Source: Gemmatimonadota bacterium (GTDB lineage: Bacteria; Gemmatimonadota; Gemmatimonadetes; JACCXV01; JAHWKZ01). From it: a stretch of 38,951 bases of DNA. The stretch covers positions 1 through 38,951 of the forward strand of contig JAHWKZ010000003.1 in the NCBI GenBank assembly GCA_019347645.1, read 5' to 3'. The notes under the pieces are model-generated. The model had not been told where the DNA came from. It made no database searches and was given only the letters and a program-made list of their open reading frames with translations. The translations under genes and the position numbers were made by a program. Within the stretch, counting starts at the first letter, position 1. Each line of letters starts with the position of its first letter. Shown one piece after another: positions 34,771 to 38,951 of the stretch.

Positions 34771-35837
34771 CCGGCTCCCCCGCTCTTCCCGGCCCCGACG
34801 CCGGTCGGCGTCTCGTCCGCGCCGGCGGGCGTCCCCGAACCCGCCTCCTCGCGGACCGCCCGTTCGATGCTGCGGTGCAGAGCGCGCTCGGAGGCCACTT
34901 TGGCGACCCGGATGGCGTTGCCCATCGCCTTCACGCTGGAGCCGCCGTGGCCGATGATCACCACGCCGTCGATGCCCAGGAGCGGCGCCCCGCCGTGCTC
35001 GGCGTAGTCGAGACGGCGCTCGAGCGAGGCGAAGGCCGGCTCCATCAGAGCCGCGCCCATTCGCGAACGCAGGCTTCGATCCACCGCCTCCCGGATGGCG
35101 TCGGTGAAGAAGTCGATCATCGACTCGCCGAACTTGAGCAGGATGTTGCCGACGAAGCCGTCGCAGACCACGACGTCGACCGAGCCCTCGAGGACGTCCC
35201 TCCCCTCGACGTTGCCCACGAACTCCAGCCGGCTCCCCGCCAGGAGCGCGTGCGCCGCCACCGTCAGCTCGTTCCCCTTCGTCGGCTCCTCGCCGATCGA
35301 GAGGAGGCCGACCTTCGGCCGCTCTCGGCCCAGGATCTCGCGGGCGTAGAGGTGTCCCATGAGGCCGAACTGGAGGAGGTGCCGGGGCCGGGCGTCGACG
35401 TTGGCCCCGACGTCCAGGACGAGGCACGGCTCGCGTCGGGTGGGCCAGACGGTGACGATCGCCGGCCGGCTGATGGTCTCGACCCGTCCCAGCGTGGCCA
35501 GCGCGGCCGCCATGACCGCTCCGGTGTTGCCCGCCGACACGAACGCGTGAGCCTTGCCGCTCTTCTGCAGCTCGAGACCCACCCGGATCGACGATTCGCG
35601 CTTGCTCCGCACCGCCGCCACCGGAGGCTCGTCCATCCCCACCACCTGGGGCGCGTGGACCAGCCGCAATCCACTCCCGAAGCCGCGGCCGATCAGCGGC
35701 CGAACCCGCGACTCGTCGCCCACCAGCAGGATCTCGAGGTCGCTCCCCGCCTCGCGCAGCGCGGCGATCGCCCCGCGGACCGGCGTCTCAGGCGCGTGAT
35801 CGCCCCCCATGGCATCGACGGCGATCGTCATGGCCAC
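34767..35837 (-). CDS. plsX: Phosphate acyltransferase PlsX (start 35837 or 35831)
   Basis: MTIAVDAMGGDHAPETPVRGA...FVSAGNTGAVMAAAL...VVCDGFVGNILLKFGES. Confidence 0.94.
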   Translation of the reverse strand: MAMTIAVDAMGGDHAPETPVRGAIAALREAGSDLEILLVGDESRVRPLIGRGFGSGLRLVHAPQVVGMDEPPVAAVRSKRESSIRVGLELQKSGKAHAFVSAGNTGAVMAAALATLGRVETISRPAIVTVWPTRREPCLVLDVGANVDARPRHLLQFGLMGHLYAREILGRERPKVGLLSIGEEPTKGNELTVAAHALLAGSRLEFVGNVEGRDVLEGSVDVVVCDGFVGNILLKFGESMIDFFTDAIREAVDRSLRSRMGAALMEPAFASLERRLDYAEHGGAPLLGIDGVVIIGHGGSSVKAMGNAIRVAKVASERALHRSIERAVREEAGSGTPAGADETPTGVGAGKSGGAG

Positions 35838-35935
35838 GCGGGTTCCTCCGGGTTGGTGGCTCGGGCGGCGGTCGGTGATGAAGAGCGGTCCTCGCAGCGG
35901 AATCCTCCGACCGCGGCCTCACGCCGGGAAGCGCC

Positions 35936-36118
35936 CTAGAACTCCTCGACGTCGATGACCTGACGCCCCGCGTAATGCCCGCAGTGGGGGCAAACGCGGT
36001 GCGGGATCTTCGGCTGCAGGCACTTGTCGCACTTCACGACCGTCGGCGCGGTCGCCTTCTTGTGAGTCCGGCGCTTCCGCTGCCGGGACTTGCTGATCTT
36101 CCTCTTCGGTACGGCCAT
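35936..36118 (-). CDS. rpmF: 50S ribosomal protein L32
   Basis: MAVPKRKISKSRQRKRRTHKK...CDKCLQPKIPHRVCPHCGHYAGRQV. Confidence 0.97.
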   Translation of the reverse strand: MAVPKRKISKSRQRKRRTHKKATAPTVVKCDKCLQPKIPHRVCPHCGHYAGRQVIDVEEF

Positions 36119-36181
36119 CGTGTCACCTCGTTTTGTTGATATCCTATGTTACTGCGGCACATTGGATTGCCGCCGATCGAC

Positions 36182-36709
36182 TCAACCTTTTTCTCCGAGG
36201 TCGAGCTTCTCCAGCTCGCCCCATCGCGAGTCCACCGTCTCCACGGTGCAACTGCATTCCTTCTCGTTGCGGTTCGTGCCGCAGACGGGGCAGATGCCCT
36301 TGCACTCCTCCCGGCAGACGGGATACCGCTCGGTCTCGAGGAACAGCCGGTCGCGAACCTGGCGGTCGATCTCGATCCCCGCCGCGCCGCGATCGATCCA
36401 CACGATGTCGTCGTCGCCCGGCTCGTCGGACTCCTCGGCGTCCCGCCCGGGCTCCTGGAACACCGTCCGGAACGTCTCGTCGATCTCGACGGCGGTCGGC
36501 ACCAGGCACCGGCGGCACGGCTCCAACGCCGTTCCCCGAATGCGGGCGGTCATCACGAACGTCCGCTGCGCCGGGTGGACGAGCTCGACGTCGACCCCGA
36601 TCGGCTCGCGGATCTCGAAGTCGTATCCTTCGAGGACCGGATGGTCGGGACCGATCTCGAAGCGCTCCTCGAGCCGCCCCTCCCGGAGTTTGGTCAGGTC
36701 TAGTCGCAT
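36182..36709 (-). CDS. DUF177 (YceD-like) protein
   Basis: GTALEPCRRCLVPTAVEIDETFRTVF...CREECKGICPVCGTNRNEKECSC; adjacent to rpmF as usual. Confidence 0.9.
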   Translation of the reverse strand: MRLDLTKLREGRLEERFEIGPDHPVLEGYDFEIREPIGVDVELVHPAQRTFVMTARIRGTALEPCRRCLVPTAVEIDETFRTVFQEPGRDAEESDEPGDDDIVWIDRGAAGIEIDRQVRDRLFLETERYPVCREECKGICPVCGTNRNEKECSCTVETVDSRWGELEKLDLGEKG

Positions 36710-36759
36710 GAACGGTCGAAAATACCGCTCCGCCGAGGCGGCATCAAACCGAACGGACG

Positions 36760-37224
36760 CTACGGCAGGACCTCCCGCTCGCCCACGTCCCGCGAACCCG
36801 CCCCGCCCGCAGGCGCCGATCGCCCGAAGAAGAAGTCGATCTCGCGCGCGGCGTTCTCGGGGGAGTCGGAAGCGTGGATGGCGTTGCGCTCCACCGATTC
36901 GGCGTAGAGCCGGCGCACGGTGCCCTCCTCCGCCTCCTCCGGGTCCGTCGCGCCGATCGTCTCGCGGAGCGCCGAGATCGCGTCCTCGCGCTCCAGGACC
37001 ATCGGCACGCAGGGACCGCTCGTCATGAACTCCACCAGGGAGCCGTAGAACGGCCGCCCGGCGTGGACCTCGTAGAAGCGACGCGCCTCGGCCGTGGAGA
37101 GTCGCTCCATTCGCATCTCCTTCACCTCGAAACCGGCGCCCTCGAGATGTGCGAGGACCTTGCCGATCCGGCTCCTCGACACCACGTCCGGCTTGATGAT
37201 CGCGAGGGTTCGCTCCACGGCCAT
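36760..37224 (-). CDS. ndk: Nucleoside diphosphate kinase
   Basis: ERTLAIIKPDVVSRSRIGKVLAHLEGAGF...RRLYAESVERNAIHASDSPENAAREIDFFF. Confidence 0.95.
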   Translation of the reverse strand: MAVERTLAIIKPDVVSRSRIGKVLAHLEGAGFEVKEMRMERLSTAEARRFYEVHAGRPFYGSLVEFMTSGPCVPMVLEREDAISALRETIGATDPEEAEEGTVRRLYAESVERNAIHASDSPENAAREIDFFFGRSAPAGGAGSRDVGEREVLP

Positions 37225-37269
37225 GCAGGGACTCCTTTCGAGGGATTCGGTGCGACCGCCGGGGCCGGA

Positions 37270-38163
37270 TCAGAACTGGAGCAGTTTCCGGATCAGCGAG
37301 CGCCGGGAGATCAGTCCGACCCACCGGCCGTCCTTGGTGAGCGGGAGCGGGTCGACGTTCTTGTTCACGATGATCGACGCAGCCTCGGAGATCGACGCGT
37401 CGGTGGGAAGGCACATGACCGCCTTGCTCATCACGTCCTTCACCGACTTTCCCTCACCGGGCTGATCGATGTCGCCGTCCCCCTCGAAGGCGCGGAGGTA
37501 GCCCGGCAGGAAGGAGCGGATCAGGTCCTTCTCGCTGATCATCCCGAGGATCTCGTCGCGCTTGTTGACCACGGGGAGGCCGGAGTGGCGGCCGCGGGCC
37601 ATGATCCGCGCCGCGTCGCGAAGGTCCATGTCGGGATAGACCCGCGCCGACGCGGGATCCATCACGTCCACCACGCTCAGCTTCTGGATCCGCTGGGCCC
37701 CCGCAATGGCCTCGAGGTCGGCGATCTCCTCGGCGGTCCTCGCGGCCTCGATCGCTTCGATCACGCCTTCGGTCCGGAGCATGTGCGCGGTGGTGGCGAC
37801 CTCCTCCAGATAACCGCTGCCGGCCCCCTTCGAGGCGGCCACCAGCGCGAAGACGCGACCGCGGGTCTCCTCGCCCTCGGTGGGAACCCGGAGTGGCTTC
37901 TCGGTCACCCCGAGCACGACGAGCGTTCCGTCCACGGCCTCCGACCGCAGGTGCGGCAGGAACGCCCCTCCGCCCAGGGCCAGCGTGTCGTCCCCGCCCA
38001 GTCCCGAGATCTCCTTCAGGAGCCGCTCGCGGTCCACCACGTTCGGCTGCGCCGCCGCGAACTCGCCCAGCTCGTCCAGCAGCTCGGCGTACGAGGTCGC
38101 CTCGAGCCGGGGCACGATCCGCGAGGCATCGAGCGTCGGCCGCGATGGCCTACGCGCGGGCAA
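37270..38163 (-). CDS. PTS EIIA-like domain fused to CBS-domain pair
   Basis: [29 protein letters not shown] (EIIA active-site-type His); [51 protein letters not shown] (CBS). Confidence 0.85.
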   Translation of the reverse strand: MPARRPSRPTLDASRIVPRLEATSYAELLDELGEFAAAQPNVVDRERLLKEISGLGGDDTLALGGGAFLPHLRSEAVDGTLVVLGVTEKPLRVPTEGEETRGRVFALVAASKGAGSGYLEEVATTAHMLRTEGVIEAIEAARTAEEIADLEAIAGAQRIQKLSVVDVMDPASARVYPDMDLRDAARIMARGRHSGLPVVNKRDEILGMISEKDLIRSFLPGYLRAFEGDGDIDQPGEGKSVKDVMSKAVMCLPTDASISEAASIIVNKNVDPLPLTKDGRWVGLISRRSLIRKLLQF

Positions 38164-38719
38164 GGGCCCCCTCCACCAATCCGACGATCTCGGCCGGCCG
38201 CTCGGCCACCTCTATCCCGTGCTCGCGGAAGGCGGCGATCTTCTCCGCGGCCGTCCCCTCGCTGCCGGAGATGATCGCTCCGGCATGTCCCATCCGGCGT
38301 CCCGGCGGCGCGGTCCGGCCGGCGATGAAGCCGACCACCGGGATCGACATCTCGGAGTCGACCCAGGCGGCGGCCTCCTGCTCGTCGGTGCCGCCGATCT
38401 CGCCGATCATCACCACCGCGTCGGTGTCGGGATCGCCCTCGAAGAGCTCGAGGGCGTCGATGAAGGTGGTGCCGATGATCGGGTCGCCGCCGATCCCGAT
38501 GCAGGTCGACTGGCCGAGATCGGCGCCGGTCAGGTGGTGGATCACCTCGTAGGTCAGCGTGCCGCTCCTCGAGACCAGACCGATCCGGCCGGGCTTCACG
38601 ATCTGGCCCGGCAGGATCCCCACCTTGCACTTGCCCGGGCTGATCAACCCGGGGCAGTTCGGACCCACCAGCCGCGCGCCCCGGTCGCGCACGAAGGCCA
38701 TCGCCTTCGTCATGTCGAG
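38150..38719 (-). CDS. sucD: Succinyl-CoA ligase alpha subunit, C-terminal ~2/3 only
   Basis: [38 protein letters not shown]...[18 protein letters not shown]...[13 protein letters not shown]; the N-terminal CoA-binding portion is missing. Confidence 0.85.
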   Translation of the reverse strand, partial: LDMTKAMAFVRDRGARLVGPNCPGLISPGKCKVGILPGQIVKPGRIGLVSRSGTLTYEVIHHLTGADLGQSTCIGIGGDPIIGTTFIDALELFEGDPDTDAVVMIGEIGGTDEQEAAAWVDSEMSIPVVGFIAGRTAPPGRRMGHAGAIISGSEGTAAEKIAAFREHGIEVAERPAEIVGLVEGALARA

Positions 38720-38951
38720 GACCGGGATCCCCTCGGTGAGCAGCGAGGCGAAGGCCAGCGCCTCGGCGTGGGCCCAGTCGATCCCGCCCTCCGGGCCCAC
38801 GGCCTCGCGGCGGCGCTCGAGCTGCTTGACCAGCTTGGGGTGGATCGTGAAGCCCTCGGGGACCTGCAGCAGCTCCTCGTTGATGCTGCGCAGCCGGTCG
38901 CCCGAGACGGCGGTCTTCACATCGGGGCTGGGGGAGCGGTCGAGCTGGTAC
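38720..38951 (-). CDS. 2-oxoglutarate dehydrogenase E1-like segment, fused in frame to the sucD remnant; continues past window edge
   Basis: [67 protein letters not shown] resembles SucA/Kgd E1 ahead of the RLSGQD motif. Confidence 0.7.

Overview
This is a GC-rich bacterial window, almost entirely coding and mostly minus strand. It carries a conserved housekeeping backbone: scpA/scpB, trpS, an M50 protease, rpsT, DegV, a class II aldolase, rtcB-archease, hyuA/hyuB, rhomboid, gap-pgk-tpiA-secG-tRNA-Leu(GAG), comF, an LMW phosphatase, yrdC, purB, purE, an MTAP-like phosphorylase, rnc, fabF-acpP-fabG-fabD-fabH-plsX, rpmF, DUF177, ndk, an EIIA-CBS fusion, and a sucD-like end. The standout region is an accessory locus at about 7.38-15.15 kb. 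Two near-identical ~165-nt leaders (9541-9706 and 13270-13436, minus strand; 9 differences by hand alignment) carry the hallmarks of a GEMM-I / cyclic di-GMP-I riboswitch (GGGCAAACC - GNRA-type hairpin - GCGCAAAGCC - GGCCGGGCCGCC). Each follows a near-perfect sigma-54 promoter (TGGTACG-N4-TTGC[A/T]). An identical 11-mer (TCCCGAGCCGG) lies ~98-108 bp upstream of each predicted start site. A sigma-54 activator with a degenerate receiver domain is encoded next door. The two operons encode paralogous ZU5-like lipoproteins and TPR proteins, and one encodes a TPR + HD-GYP (cyclic dinucleotide phosphodiesterase) protein. A well-positioned 20-aa micro-ORF ends in the same RYALCVR tail as the lipoproteins. 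I propose this as a candidate sigma-54/riboswitch double-gated c-di-GMP feedback module. Separately, the right edge holds an apparent sucA(E1)-sucD chimera joined at a shared TEGIPV segment, which may be an assembly artefact. All assignments come from reading sequence and motifs; no database search was run.
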